The position numbers were made by a program, and so were the translations under genes. 64,000 nucleotides of DNA from Chitinimonas arctica (lineage in GTDB: Bacteria > Pseudomonadota > Gammaproteobacteria > Burkholderiales > Chitinimonadaceae): the NCBI RefSeq assembly GCF_007431345.1, contig NZ_CP041730.1, forward strand, positions 4,340,001 through 4,404,000, in the 5' to 3' direction. Positions within the stretch are counted from its first letter, which is position 1. Each line of letters starts with the position of its first letter. This document shows positions 52,501-61,180 of this stretch, piece after piece. The notes beneath the pieces were generated by a model, which saw nothing but the letters and a program-made list of their open reading frames with translations, was not told the origin of the DNA and did no database searches.

Positions 52501-54727
52501 CGCCATCGAGGTAGTCGTTCCCCTCGCTGCCCCGGAGGGTGTCGTTGCCGGCGCCGCCAAATAGAAAATCGTTGCCTGCGCCGCCGCCGACGGTCTCCGC
52601 GGCCGTACCGCCGAGCACGACATTATCGGCCGCATTGCCTGTGGTGGTCGCGCCATAGCGGCCTCCCACCAGGATGCCCAGCTGCGTATACAGTGCCTGC
52701 AACTCGGGGGTGGCGGCCTGATTGCGCAGGATGTCTTCCATTACGCTGTAACCGGTCCAGCCACGGTTGCCAAAATGGTCGCCGGCATATTTATTCAGCT
52801 CGATCAGGTCGCTGAGGCCTTGGCTTGGCGATTGCACGACCTTGTTGCGCAGCAGCTGTTCCGTAGCCGAAAAGTCGAAAGCGTAACCATCATCCCCGAT
52901 GCTGACCGTTGCGCTCAGCAAATACGGTTTCAGGCGCGTTTGCAGGGCCAGGTTCGCGTAGACGGATTCACGCAAGGCGGAGTAAGCCTGGTCGAGTAGC
53001 GACAGTTGCTGCGTACTGTAGGTGATGGACAGGGTAGGGATGGGCGTTCCACCCATGCCGCCACCCCCGCCGCCGTTCTGGCCGGAGACCATGGTGATGC
53101 CGCTGGCGGCACCGCCACCTGCCTGGGTTTGTTCCGGCAGGTTAAAGAAGTATCTGCCGTTGAATGCTTCCAGGATATGCAGCTTCTGGTTCCAGGCACC
53201 GATCAACTGCCGGTAGTTGGCGCTAAGTTGGGTATTGTCCACATCCCTTGGCGTGGCGGGGGTCATGCCTCCGCCACCTTGCGAGCCACCGCCACCCATG
53301 CCGGGGCCGGTGTTGGCAATGATGTTGGCCGAGCGCAGGACATCGCCGATGCGGTCGTAGCGCACGATGAAATGATCCGGGTCGCGATCATCCAGCGATT
53401 CCGCCATGCCGGAGGTATCGGCCCAGGCGTCCAGCAGTTGGTCCACCAGGGCCAGTTGTGCTTGCTGCGTGGTAGCCGCGGCAAACTGTTCGACCAGGCC
53501 TTTCAACCGCGAGGATTGGGTGGCCGCTTCCTTCAGGTCGCGAACCTTGCCCGAGCCGGTCAATTCCGGCAGCGATGCAAACTCGGTCGGGATCGGCAGC
53601 GTATCGGAGAATTCGCGGTGGAAGGTATCTTCCGAAAAATTCAGGTTGGCAGCGTCGCCCAGGGTGGCAGCGGTCTGGACGGTACCGCCGCGCACAAAGG
53701 TGCCGGTGCGGTGGATCTGATTCCCGTCGGCCAGCGTGTTGTTGACTTCGGTATTGGCCAGATTGACGGCGGTGATATTCAGCGCCGCCAGCGTTTTCAG
53801 TTCATTCGCCTGGCTGATCCCGTCCTGGTTGGCATCCTGCCACATGCGCAGCCGGCCCCAGCGCGCGTCGGCGGCGTCGATCTTGCCGTCGTTATTGCTG
53901 TCTTCCTTGGCGAGCGCCGCAAAGCCATTGGCGGCGATACCGCCCTGTGTGTCCATGCTGCCGTTGCCGTTCAGCGGCGTGGCGTCGCCGAATAGTTCGC
54001 GGCCATCGTCAATGGTGCCGTTTCCATTGCGGTCGAGTACCAGGAAGCCGTCGTCAGCGCGGGTCCAGCCGGTTTTGGTCTTGATGCCGTCGGCGTCATG
54101 GTCGAAAAGCACCAAGCTGTTCGCGACGCCCACGGTTTCTACTCCATCGCCATCGATATCGAGCACCAGCGGGTCACGTCGTTGCGGGACCTTCTGGCCC
54201 TCCTTGAACAAGTCCGCGACCAGGTCCGAAATCTTCGTCAGCAGTGGATCGAAATCTCCGCCCAGGTACTTGGACAGCAAGGTCAAGCCGGCACCGATCA
54301 CGATCATGGCCGGGTTTTGCACCATGATCCCGGAAGTCAGGATGATGGCGCCGGCCTTGCCCAGTGCATCGAAACTGGTCTTGGCCACATTTTCCAGGTT
54401 CTGATGGGTAGGGTTGAAGGCATAGTTATCCATGCTGGACGCCATATCCGTCACGGAATGCGAATACTCTTGCCACTGCTGGTACTGCCTGAGTTGGGAG
54501 GCAAGCGGACTGACGACTTCCTTGGGGAATAAAGGATCTCTTCCGATGAGTTCCAGGGACGAATTAATGCCGTGCGCCAGGTGGATGAAAGCGGTCGATG
54601 CTTCCACATAGTCGCCCCAACCCGGATCGGTGTTGTCGAATGTGGTCAGCCTCTCCCAGGCAATGGTGTAACTTCTTTGTGCCGAATACAAATGTCCTGA
54701 TTGTTCAGAAAGCTTTTGAATATTCAT
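49571..54727 (-). CDS. large RTX protein with FrpC-like domain and seven HCBP-type repeats
   Basis: 1718 residues. No signal peptide, as expected for type I secretion. At 185-200 DPLVLDIDGDGVETVG and the following Asp-rich loops (DRNGNGTIDDGRELFGD, SNNDGKIDAADARWG, DANQDGISQANELKT) match the FrpC-like calcium module; the Asp185-Pro186 bond corresponds to the FrpC self-cleavage site, an inference. A Gly-rich linker, then RTX nonapeptides (GGAGNDFLFGGAGNDTL...), then seven units of about 130 residues, each with GGAGNDWLDGRGGNDTY and a haemolysin-type related domain. The last 80 residues hold the probable secretion signal. Start at ATG 54727. The exporter and adaptor follow. Confidence 0.88.
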   Translation of the reverse strand: MNIQKLSEQSGHLYSAQRSYTIAWERLTTFDNTDPGWGDYVEASTAFIHLAHGINSSLELIGRDPLFPKEVVSPLASQLRQYQQWQEYSHSVTDMASSMDNYAFNPTHQNLENVAKTSFDALGKAGAIILTSGIMVQNPAMIVIGAGLTLLSKYLGGDFDPLLTKISDLVADLFKEGQKVPQRRDPLVLDIDGDGVETVGVANSLVLFDHDADGIKTKTGWTRADDGFLVLDRNGNGTIDDGRELFGDATPLNGNGSMDTQGGIAANGFAALAKEDSNNDGKIDAADARWGRLRMWQDANQDGISQANELKTLAALNITAVNLANTEVNNTLADGNQIHRTGTFVRGGTVQTAATLGDAANLNFSEDTFHREFSDTLPIPTEFASLPELTGSGKVRDLKEAATQSSRLKGLVEQFAAATTQQAQLALVDQLLDAWADTSGMAESLDDRDPDHFIVRYDRIGDVLRSANIIANTGPGMGGGGSQGGGGMTPATPRDVDNTQLSANYRQLIGAWNQKLHILEAFNGRYFFNLPEQTQAGGGAASGITMVSGQNGGGGGGMGGTPIPTLSITYSTQQLSLLDQAYSALRESVYANLALQTRLKPYLLSATVSIGDDGYAFDFSATEQLLRNKVVQSPSQGLSDLIELNKYAGDHFGNRGWTGYSVMEDILRNQAATPELQALYTQLGILVGGRYGATTTGNAADNVVLGGTAAETVGGGAGNDFLFGGAGNDTLRGSEGNDYLDGGAGNDTVDGGTGSDTYRFGKSSGNDVIDQSYDTAANTDTLLLDAGIKEADVTVKRDGTGDDLLLTIAGASNVLRIKSYFHSDAIGPYSLEQIRFANGNAWNAEIIKATVIQGTAGKDTIVGYGGADVLDGGAGNDWLDGRGGNDTYKFGKNSGNDIIDQGYDTTVNTDTLLLDAGIAPADVTVKRDGTGDDLLLTIAGASNVLRIKSYFYQDGAGPYALEQIKFADNTVWDIATVKAKVIQGTAGNDTIVGYGSADVLDGGAGNDWLDGRGGNDTYKFGKNSGNDIIDQSYDTAANIDTLLLDAGIKATDVTVRRDGTGDDLLLTIAGASNVLRIKSYFYQDGAGPYALEQIKFADNTVWDIATVKAKVIQGTAGNDTIVGYGSTDVLDGGAGNDWLDGRGGNDTYKFGKNSGNDIIDQSYDTAANTDTLLLDAGIKATDVTVRRDGTGDDLLLTIAGASNVLRIKSYFYQDGAGPYALEQIKFADNTVWDIATVKAKVIQGTAGNDTIVGYGSTDVLDGGAGNDWLDGRGGNDTYKFGKNSGNDIIDQSYDTAANTDTLLLDAGIKATDVTVRRDGTGDDLLLTIAGASNVLRIKSYFYQDGAGPYALEQIKFADNTVWDVATVKAKVIQGTAGNDTIVGYGSTDVLDGGAGNDWLDGRGGNDTYKFGKNSGNDIIDQSYDTAANTDTLLLDAGIKATDVTVKRDGTGNDLLLTIAGASNVLRIKSYFYQDGVGPYAMEQIKFADNTVWDVATVKAKVIQGTAGNDTIVGYGSTDVLDGGTGNDWLDGRGGNDTYKFGKNSGNDIIDQSYDTAANTDTLLLDAGIKATDVIVKRDGTGNDLLLTITGASNVLRIKSYFYQDGAGPYAMEQIKFADNTVWDFATVKSKTIQAKASATPAPKVPSQQGDEVHRLNGWSLTAAKLDFHLNSMENAAQGLAELQGGDAATASLIGAGHAAVPGSDELLRNKGKALAATS
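49845..52480 (-). repeat. seven 390-bp tandem repeats in the RTX gene
   Basis: Unit of 390 bp (130 codons), recurring at exact multiples of 390 (e.g. equivalent points at 50355, 50745, 51135, 51525, 51915 and 52305). The inner units are almost identical in DNA, the two outermost on the N-terminal side diverge more. Each unit contains the RTX turns and one related domain (SYDTAANTDTLLLDAG... to ...EQIKFADNTVWD). Boundaries are approximate. Confidence 0.9.
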
Positions 54728-55171
54728 CGCGTAACCATCGCCTGGAGAGTTAAATGGGGGTGTCAGGGTCAGCAAATACGGGGGGCGCCTGCCGGGGTGC
54801 CGAATCTGACGATTTAGGTGAAGCGCGCTCCGCCGGATTCGGACCATACAGGATAGGCGTGGGTTTTTGTATATATTGTGGCTGCGTGATTATGGTCTTT
54901 GTTTTCTATTTTTCTTTTTTAAATCATATACATGCAGATTGTTCCGGCGGAGCTTTGGTAATCCTGCCAAGTCATTACTAATAATAGAATGAATTACTGA
55001 TTTTCTATCGTCAGTGCCAAGCGAAGGATATTAACGCAAGCTGTATGGACTAATAACTTCAATGTAATGCGCACCCATTTTAAAGCGGGCGATGAAAACC
55101 GCAGCGTTGCTTCGTCATGCCGGCAAACGCAGGCATGACGATACTTCAGCGTAGCTTTGCAGTACGGACCC
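54728..55171 (-). promoter_or_regulatory. AT-rich leader/promoter region of RTX operon, with hairpin
   Basis: 444 nt without a gene. The part at 54860-55000 is very AT-rich (poly-T and TATATA stretches), fitting the promoter of the RTX operon or an H-NS/curved-DNA target. At 55113-55140 CGTCATGCC/GGCATGACG forms a 9-bp hairpin behind the ClpP gene. No specific operator recognised. Confidence 0.5.
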
Positions 55172-55753
55172 TCAAGCGTCCAACTCGCGCTGGTTGACGA
55201 TGACCTTGCCCACCAAGCCGTACTCGGTGGCTTCGGCGGCCGACATCCAGAAATCGCGATCGATATCGTTCAGCACCTTTTCCAGGGGCTGGCCGGATTC
55301 CCGGGCGATCAACTTGGCGATGCGTTCCCTGACCTTGACGATCTCGCGCGCATGGATGGCGATATCCGAGGCCTGGCCACCGACGCCGCCGCTGGGCTGG
55401 TGGATCAGGAAGCGGGTGTTGGTCAGGCAGAAGCGGGCGGACTTCGGCACCGACAGGAACACATTCACGGCGGCACTGCCCACCCAGCCGGTACCGACTA
55501 CGCGCACCGGTGCATCGATATAACGCACCACGTCATGGATCACGTCGCCGGATTCGACATGGCCGCCCGGCGAGGAGACCAATAGCGTGATGGGGTCGTT
55601 CGACTCCGCCGACAGCGCGATCAGGCGCTTGGCCACATCGGCCGCCAGCGTATCGTTGATGGTGCCGAATACCAGCACGGTACGCGACTTGAAGGCCTTT
55701 TCCTCCAGGAACGGGCTGCGCGGTGTTTCGTGGTTTTCAACTGGTTCTGCCAT
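55172..55753 (-). CDS. ClpP-like serine protease (atypical paralogue)
   Basis: 193 residues. ClpP fold with the triad likely S93 (VGSAAVN), H118 (FLIHQPSGG) and D167 (DIDRDFWMSAAEATEYGLVGKVI). Motif around the Ser differs from the usual ASMG/ASMA of housekeeping ClpP. LLVSSPGGHVESGDVIHDV matches the ClpP glycine block. Would degrade proteins with a Clp/Hsp100 ATPase, none of which is in the window. AGGAGG 6-7 nt before ATG 55753 fixes the start; the longer frame over the neighbouring gene is rejected. Alone, with no clpX behind it. Confidence 0.88.
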   Translation of the reverse strand: MAEPVENHETPRSPFLEEKAFKSRTVLVFGTINDTLAADVAKRLIALSAESNDPITLLVSSPGGHVESGDVIHDVVRYIDAPVRVVGTGWVGSAAVNVFLSVPKSARFCLTNTRFLIHQPSGGVGGQASDIAIHAREIVKVRERIAKLIARESGQPLEKVLNDIDRDFWMSAAEATEYGLVGKVIVNQRELDA

Positions 55754-55812
55754 GGTGATTCCTCCTGATTGCGTTGAATTAAAGGCAGGGCGGCTTTTAT
55801 GCAAGCTCCCCG

Positions 55813-56904
55813 CTACATCCGTAGGGGCTGGCCGTAGCCGGTCAGTTCCAGGTAACCCTGGCCGGCCTGTTGGCCGTTCTTTCCGGCCCGGACCGCGCCT
55901 TCCCAATACATATTGCCGGTACTGTGCCGGGCATCGAGCTCCTGGTCCGGCAGCAGCGGCTGCAATAGCCATTCCTCGTTTACCGTACCCGACAGCTTGA
56001 TCGCCATGGTGGTCGGATAGCGAATCTTGCTGCGCGGCGAAGTCCAATGCCGTCGCGGCGTGAAGCTGACCTCGGCCGGGGCCAGTATCTTCACGCTGCC
56101 GTCGGCGTAGCGACGGCTGCCACCGGTCCAGCGGGTCCGGCCCTTGCTGTCGCGTAGCTGGAACGCCGTCACGCTGCCACCGTCGGCGAGATTGATGCCG
56201 GCCCAGTCCCAGCCCACCGTTTCGTCGTCCAAAACCTGGCTGGACCACTCGTGATCCAGCCAGGCTTCGCCGCTGACGGTGATTTGCCGGCCCTGACGGG
56301 TCAGCACGCCGTCCACCTTGAGATGGGGTCGACTGTAGTAATAACTAGCCTGGCCAGGACGGGGACCTTTGCGGCTGAATCCGCCGTCGCCCTGCAGCAA
56401 TATCGTTTGACTGGGTTGCAGACGCAAGCGGTACTGAAATTCCTTGGCTGCCACGGTGGCGATATAGCTGTCGTCGCTTTGCCTGCGTAGCGACCAATCG
56501 CCGATGGCAGCATCGGTATTGCCGCTTGCGGTTTGCGCCAAGCCCAATCCACCCCGCGCCAGTCGCTGGTCGTGCAGCATGCGGGCGTTGGCGGGGTCGC
56601 TGAGGGCGGCGTGGCCGAACAGCAGCTGTTTGGGGGCAAAGCCGCTGGGGTTGTCCGCCGCCAGACCGGTGGCGGTGCGAAAGAAAGTCAGTTGGAAACC
56701 GGCGGGTTTACCATCCGGCAGGCGCAACCAGCCGGTCAAATACCACCATTCGGTGCGAAACGATGGATGGGCGCCATGATCGGCAGGGAATCGCAATACG
56801 GCGCCGGGCTTGACGGTGGCGAACTCGCCAGCCCAGGCCGGAGTCAGCAGCAGCGCAAGCACAAGACAAAGGAGCCGGCCCAGCCGGTGCGGGAATAAAG
56901 CCAT
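55813..56904 (-). CDS. attH: AttH-like lipocalin-domain protein (CrtC/AttH family)
   Basis: 363 residues. Signal peptide LLCLVLALLLTPAWA after the start at ATG 56904 (GGAGG 7 nt upstream; overlaps the permease stop by 1 nt). FRTEWWYLTGWL, FGHAALSD and VSGEAWLDHEWSSQVL.DETVGWDWAGI are the AttH/CrtC two-lipocalin signatures. Periplasmic. In Agrobacterium the AttEFGH system pairs such a protein with an ABC transporter, as here. Substrate is unknown; a lipid or hydrophobic molecule is inferred from the lipocalin folds. Confidence 0.85.
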   Translation of the reverse strand: MALFPHRLGRLLCLVLALLLTPAWAGEFATVKPGAVLRFPADHGAHPSFRTEWWYLTGWLRLPDGKPAGFQLTFFRTATGLAADNPSGFAPKQLLFGHAALSDPANARMLHDQRLARGGLGLAQTASGNTDAAIGDWSLRRQSDDSYIATVAAKEFQYRLRLQPSQTILLQGDGGFSRKGPRPGQASYYYSRPHLKVDGVLTRQGRQITVSGEAWLDHEWSSQVLDDETVGWDWAGINLADGGSVTAFQLRDSKGRTRWTGGSRRYADGSVKILAPAEVSFTPRRHWTSPRSKIRYPTTMAIKLSGTVNEEWLLQPLLPDQELDARHSTGNMYWEGAVRAGKNGQQAGQGYLELTGYGQPLRM

Positions 56905-59456
56905 TACCAGTCCTCCTTGACCGCCCGCACCGCGCCCACCGCCAGCGCCTTGCGTCCGGCCAGCACGGCGGTCAGCGCCGCCAATATGATCAGCGCCAGC
57001 GATACCCCGCCCAATACCGGCCAGGGGATATGGGTCTGCATGGTCCAATGGAACGACTGCGGATTGATGACATCGATCAGGATGCGGCTGATCAGAAAGC
57101 CCACCGCCAGACCGGCCAAGACGCCGATCCCGGCCAGTAGCGCCCCTTCCAGTGCCAGCAGGCGGTCGATATCCGTTTGCCGGTAGCCAATATGGCGCAG
57201 CATGCCGAATTCACGCAGCCGCGCCAGCGCCTGGCCGCCGAAACTGACGCCTATGCCCAGCAAGCCGACCAGGATCGCCACCGCTTCCAGTAGATAGGTC
57301 ACCGCGAAACTACGGTCGAAGATCGCCAGGCTGATACGCCGCAATGCGCTCCGCTCGGCGAAGTCCAAGCGCTCGCCGTGCGCGACTGCCGCCCGTAGGC
57401 GCTGTTGCAAGGCGGCGCTGCTACTGCCTTCCGACAACCACATCGCCACATCGTTGACGCGCAAATCGCCGGTCAGGCGCTGATAGTCCGCCAGCGCCAG
57501 CATGATGGAGCCATGCTGGCGGGCGTAATCGCGCCAGACACCGGCCACCACCACGGCGACCTGTTTGCCTTGCAGTGGCAGCAGCATCGGACTGCCGGGC
57601 CGGACACCATATAAATCCACTACGGCTTCGCTCACCCATACCGGTGTCCGATCCGCCGGCACAGCGAAGTTCGGCCCCACCAGCGGCAGCTTGGCGGCCG
57701 CGTCGGCGCGGTCCATGGTGCGGGCAATCACTGCCACGCCGGGTCTGGCGGGATCGAGGATGACACCCTGCAGGCGCATGAGTTCATAGCGGGCGATACC
57801 TGCGGTGGCGGCCACCCTCGCTTGCTCGGCGGGCGAGAGGTAGGCGGTCTCGCCGGCGGCGGCCGCGCGCAGATAGAGGTCGGCCGGCATCAGCTGGTCC
57901 AGCCAGCTGACCACCGACACGCGAAAACTGGCCACCATGATGACCATGGCAACCATCAGGCTGAAGCTGGCCAGGATGCCGGCCAGGCCGATGCCGGCGT
58001 AACCGGGCGCCTCTTTCAGCTGGGTAAGGGCTAGTCCCAACACCGGGCCGCGCCGCCAGGCGGCCGGCACGGCGCCCAGCAAGCGCGCGCTGAGCCAGGG
58101 CATCAGCCACAGCGCGCCGATCAGCAGGCAGGCGATGGCCAGGTAGCCGGGCAGGGGCAGGTCGCCGATCGGACCCAGCATCAGCAAGGGCGCGGCCGCC
58201 ATCATCAGCGCCAGGCCGGGCCACGGCGAGCGGATACGGTCCAGTGCGCTTTCCTCATCGCCGGCCTTGAGCGCCCGCGCCGGCACCGCGCGGGCCGCCT
58301 CCCTGGCCGGGATCAGGCTACCGATCAAGGTAGCGGCCAAACCCAACAGGAAAAAGCCCGCCATGGCCCAAGGTTCGATATGCAGCTGCGGGCTGATGCC
58401 ATTGAAAAAACCGCTGCCCAGGTCGCCGCCCAGCACGTGCAATGCGCCGGCCGCCACGCCCAGCCCGGCTACGATGCCCAGGCCGGAACCCGTCACGCCC
58501 AGCGCGGTTGCCTCCAACAATATCAAGCCCATCAGCTCGGCACGGGTAAGACCGAGTACCCGCAACAGCGCCAACTGGCTACGGCGTCGCAACAAGGACA
58601 ACACCTGGGTGGAAAAGACCAGGAAACAGCCGGTAAACAGGGCGACCAGGCCCAGCACCGCCAGGTTGACGCGGTAGGCGCGCGAGATATCGGCAGTGCG
58701 CTGCTCGGTACCGGCGGCGGTATCGATGCGGCTGCCGGCCGGCAAGGCGGCTTGCCAGCGTTGGGTGAATGCGCCGGCATTGCTGCCCGGCCTGAGCTTG
58801 ATATCGATGCGGCTCAATTCGCCCAGGCGGCCCAGTTTCCACTGCGCCGCGCCGATATCCATGACGCCAAGCCGCTGACCGGCGCCGGCGGCCGGCAGAC
58901 TACCCGCCACGCGCAACACCAGGTCTTGCATGCCAAATTGCACTGTCAGCTTTGCCCCCACCGCCAGCCGCAAGCTCGCCATGGCGGCAGGGGACAAAAA
59001 TACCGTGTCCTGTTCCAGCAGTACCAGCCCGGCCGGTCCGCCGCCCGTGTCGCCAGCCGGCATATCGGCCTGGCCGAGCAATTGCGGCGCTACCGCCCCG
59101 ACCCGCAAGGCGTCCACGCCCAGCAGCAACAGGGGTTCGCGCTGGCCCGGCAGTTGGGCGCGCACCTCCAGCACCGGGCTGGCGGCCGCCACGTCGCGAT
59201 CTTGCGCCAAGCGTGCATAGAGCGAATCCGACAGGGCGCCGCGCACACTCAGATCGGCGCTGCCGCTCAACGAGGTAGCGGCCTGGCTGAATTCGCTGAC
59301 GGCCGAGTGGTTGATCAGGTGGATGGCATAGCCCAAGGCCACCCCCACCAGGATCGCCAGCAGGCAAGCCAGGCTACGGCCCGGCTGAGCCAGCAGGCCG
59401 GACCAGGCCAGGGACGGCAGCAAGCGCCGGTGCATGCGGCGTAGCGGTCCGCTCAT
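56904..59456 (-). CDS. ABC transporter permease, FtsX/MacB-like, AttFG fusion
   Basis: 850 residues. Two FtsX-type halves: TM near 25-50 followed by a periplasmic domain of about 200 residues, TM groups at about 255-400 and at the end (GVSFGGQALARLREFGMLRHIGYRQTDIDRLLALEGALLAG is the FtsX mark), with extra TMs between. Agrobacterium has two permeases AttF and AttG; here one polypeptide seems to carry both. Works with the ATPase encoded upstream and AttH. Start at 59456 overlaps the ATPase stop by 4 nt. Confidence 0.85.
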   Translation of the reverse strand: MSGPLRRMHRRLLPSLAWSGLLAQPGRSLACLLAILVGVALGYAIHLINHSAVSEFSQAATSLSGSADLSVRGALSDSLYARLAQDRDVAAASPVLEVRAQLPGQREPLLLLGVDALRVGAVAPQLLGQADMPAGDTGGGPAGLVLLEQDTVFLSPAAMASLRLAVGAKLTVQFGMQDLVLRVAGSLPAAGAGQRLGVMDIGAAQWKLGRLGELSRIDIKLRPGSNAGAFTQRWQAALPAGSRIDTAAGTEQRTADISRAYRVNLAVLGLVALFTGCFLVFSTQVLSLLRRRSQLALLRVLGLTRAELMGLILLEATALGVTGSGLGIVAGLGVAAGALHVLGGDLGSGFFNGISPQLHIEPWAMAGFFLLGLAATLIGSLIPAREAARAVPARALKAGDEESALDRIRSPWPGLALMMAAAPLLMLGPIGDLPLPGYLAIACLLIGALWLMPWLSARLLGAVPAAWRRGPVLGLALTQLKEAPGYAGIGLAGILASFSLMVAMVIMVASFRVSVVSWLDQLMPADLYLRAAAAGETAYLSPAEQARVAATAGIARYELMRLQGVILDPARPGVAVIARTMDRADAAAKLPLVGPNFAVPADRTPVWVSEAVVDLYGVRPGSPMLLPLQGKQVAVVVAGVWRDYARQHGSIMLALADYQRLTGDLRVNDVAMWLSEGSSSAALQQRLRAAVAHGERLDFAERSALRRISLAIFDRSFAVTYLLEAVAILVGLLGIGVSFGGQALARLREFGMLRHIGYRQTDIDRLLALEGALLAGIGVLAGLAVGFLISRILIDVINPQSFHWTMQTHIPWPVLGGVSLALIILAALTAVLAGRKALAVGAVRAVKEDW

Positions 59457-60124
59457 GGATTCACCGGCTGCAAACCGGTCGGCGTCAGCCGCAGTATCCG
59501 GTCGGCGCTGGCCGCCGCCACCATGGAGTGGGTCACCAGGATGCCCGCCGCGCCGGTATCGCGCAGGCGGCTTTTCAGCAAAGCCAGGATGGTGGCTGCC
59601 GTGGTCGGGTCGAGATTGCCGGTCGGTTCATCGGCCAGCAGCAGGGAAGGGCGGTGGATCAAGGCGCGGGCGATGGATACCCGCTGCATCTCGCCGCCCG
59701 ACAGCTCGCGCGGCTTGCGCCCGGCCTTATCGGCCAGCCCCACCGCCGCCAGCATGGGCAGTACCGCATCCTCGGGCAGCCCGTTCAGCGCCAGCGGCAG
59801 GCGTACATTCTGATAGACCGACAACTGCGGCAAGACATGGAACGCCTGGAAAACAAAGCCGATGCGTTGCCGCCGCAGCAGGGTGGCGGCATTGTCGTCC
59901 TGCTCGGATAGGCGTCTTCCTTCGAACACCACCTCCCCCTCGTCCGCTTGATCCAGCCCCGCCATCAGATTGAGCAGGGTGGACTTGCCCACGCCGGATT
60001 CGCCTATCACCGCGATATATTCGCCGGCCGCCAATTCCAGTTCCAGGCCACGCAGCACAAACCGGCCCTGCGACCCCGGGTAGGCTTTACCGACTTGGCT
60101 CATGGTCAATACGGACGGCGGCAT
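59453..60124 (-). CDS. ABC transporter ATP-binding protein (LolD/MacB type)
   Basis: 223 residues. Walker A GESGVGKST, signature LSGGEMQRVSIARAL, Walker B LLLADEPTGNLD, and THSMVAAASADRI (H-loop). LolD/AttE type with short helical insert. First gene of the three-gene unit ATPase-permease-AttH; the overlaps mean translational coupling. Such systems usually move lipids or lipoproteins between membranes or act on the outer membrane without import, so transport of a hydrophobic substrate is inferred. Confidence 0.9.
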   Translation of the reverse strand: MPPSVLTMSQVGKAYPGSQGRFVLRGLELELAAGEYIAVIGESGVGKSTLLNLMAGLDQADEGEVVFEGRRLSEQDDNAATLLRRQRIGFVFQAFHVLPQLSVYQNVRLPLALNGLPEDAVLPMLAAVGLADKAGRKPRELSGGEMQRVSIARALIHRPSLLLADEPTGNLDPTTAATILALLKSRLRDTGAAGILVTHSMVAAASADRILRLTPTGLQPVNP

Positions 60125-60339
60125 GCTGATATTCCCGTGCGGCTATGTCTAGAGGAGGGAGCCCAGGCGGAATAAGGCCTGGTACCGGTTGGAGCGGCCG
60201 TCATGATCGCATCTCGGCGGGCGGCATGCAGCGAAAACCTTTCCTCTGCGGCCTATTCGCGACCGGTTTCGTTCGGCGTATCCTTACAGCCATTACGTCG
60301 CGGAGGCGCGGCGTCCGCCATCGAAATCAGGAATACACA

Positions 60340-61164
60340 ATGAAGCAAGTAAAACTCGTTTGGGCATCCAATAGCGCCGAATGGGAGGACGTCAGCTGCA
60401 AGGCGGATCGCGTCAGCATCGCCGATCAGATCGTGCGGGTGGAATACTCCGGCGCTACCGACGACGAAGGGCGCTACCAGGGCGTGGTTGAACTGGAACT
60501 GCGGGAAGGCATGCAGACCGTCGAAGGCGAATACACGGTCTTGCCGGCCAAGACGGCCAGCGAACAGTTCGCCCAGGTGGTCGGTTTCGGCCTGACCGGC
60601 CAGATCAAGCCGCTTGAAGAAGGTGGCTATTATTTCAGCGGTATCTGGGATGAGGGCGGCATCGCGCAGGCTTTCCAGATATTTCCGTTGCCCATGTCGG
60701 CGGCCTCGGACGAAGCACGCCAAGCCTCGTCGTTCAAGGTGGACGAGCTGGCGATCCGCTCGGTACCCAATGCCCTGCAGGATCACGTCAAAGCGCTGCG
60801 CCGCTTCGAGCGGGCGATGCAGCCGTATCGCGGCTTGCTGGATGGGGTAGCGGCATTTGCCGAATTCGGTGTGCTGTTCGGCGCGTTCGACCAGGTGCTG
60901 AATGCCGCCAAGACCCGCATGGATCGCCATCTGGCCGACGATCTCGACGGGGAGGCCTTGCTGGAATACTTGCGCGACGAGGCTTCGCTGGCTTTGGAAG
61001 CGCTGCTCGATCAAGGCACGGGACTACGCGTGCCGCAAGCTTGCCTAGCCGAGACGGCCGAGTTTGTCCGCGATATGGAGGGGCTGGCGAAAAACCTGCA
61101 CGATGCCATCCTGCGGGAAGGTTACGAACTGTGCCGGGTATGGTTGGGCATGGTGCCGGAGTAG
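60340..61164 (+). CDS. hypothetical cytoplasmic protein (274 aa)
   Basis: Acidic, no signal peptide. N-terminal half is beta-rich (VKLVWASNSAEWEDVS, VVELELREGMQTVEGEYTVLP), C-terminal half is helical (FERAMQPYRGLLDGVAAFAEFG, ALLEYLRDEASLALEALLDQG). ATG 60340 chosen, since the longer frame runs through the divergent promoter region; CAGGAATACACA precedes it. I do not recognise the family. Converges with the soluble histidine kinase. Confidence 0.6.
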   Translation: MKQVKLVWASNSAEWEDVSCKADRVSIADQIVRVEYSGATDDEGRYQGVVELELREGMQTVEGEYTVLPAKTASEQFAQVVGFGLTGQIKPLEEGGYYFSGIWDEGGIAQAFQIFPLPMSAASDEARQASSFKVDELAIRSVPNALQDHVKALRRFERAMQPYRGLLDGVAAFAEFGVLFGAFDQVLNAAKTRMDRHLADDLDGEALLEYLRDEASLALEALLDQGTGLRVPQACLAETAEFVRDMEGLAKNLHDAILREGYELCRVWLGMVPE

Positions 61165-61180
61165 GCTAGTCCTCGGTCGC

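Noticed and set aside
49523..52564. 1013-codon open frame antisense to the RTX gene
   Set aside because: It is produced by the same 390-bp repeats read on the other strand; its peptide is a repetitive Gly/Ala/Val/Asp mix with no family resemblance, while the minus strand encodes a coherent RTX protein with its exporter genes behind.
55754..56248. N-terminal extension of the ClpP-like frame to 358 aa
   Set aside because: It runs over the attH gene in another frame; ATG 55753 has a strong ribosome site and gives a normal ClpP length.
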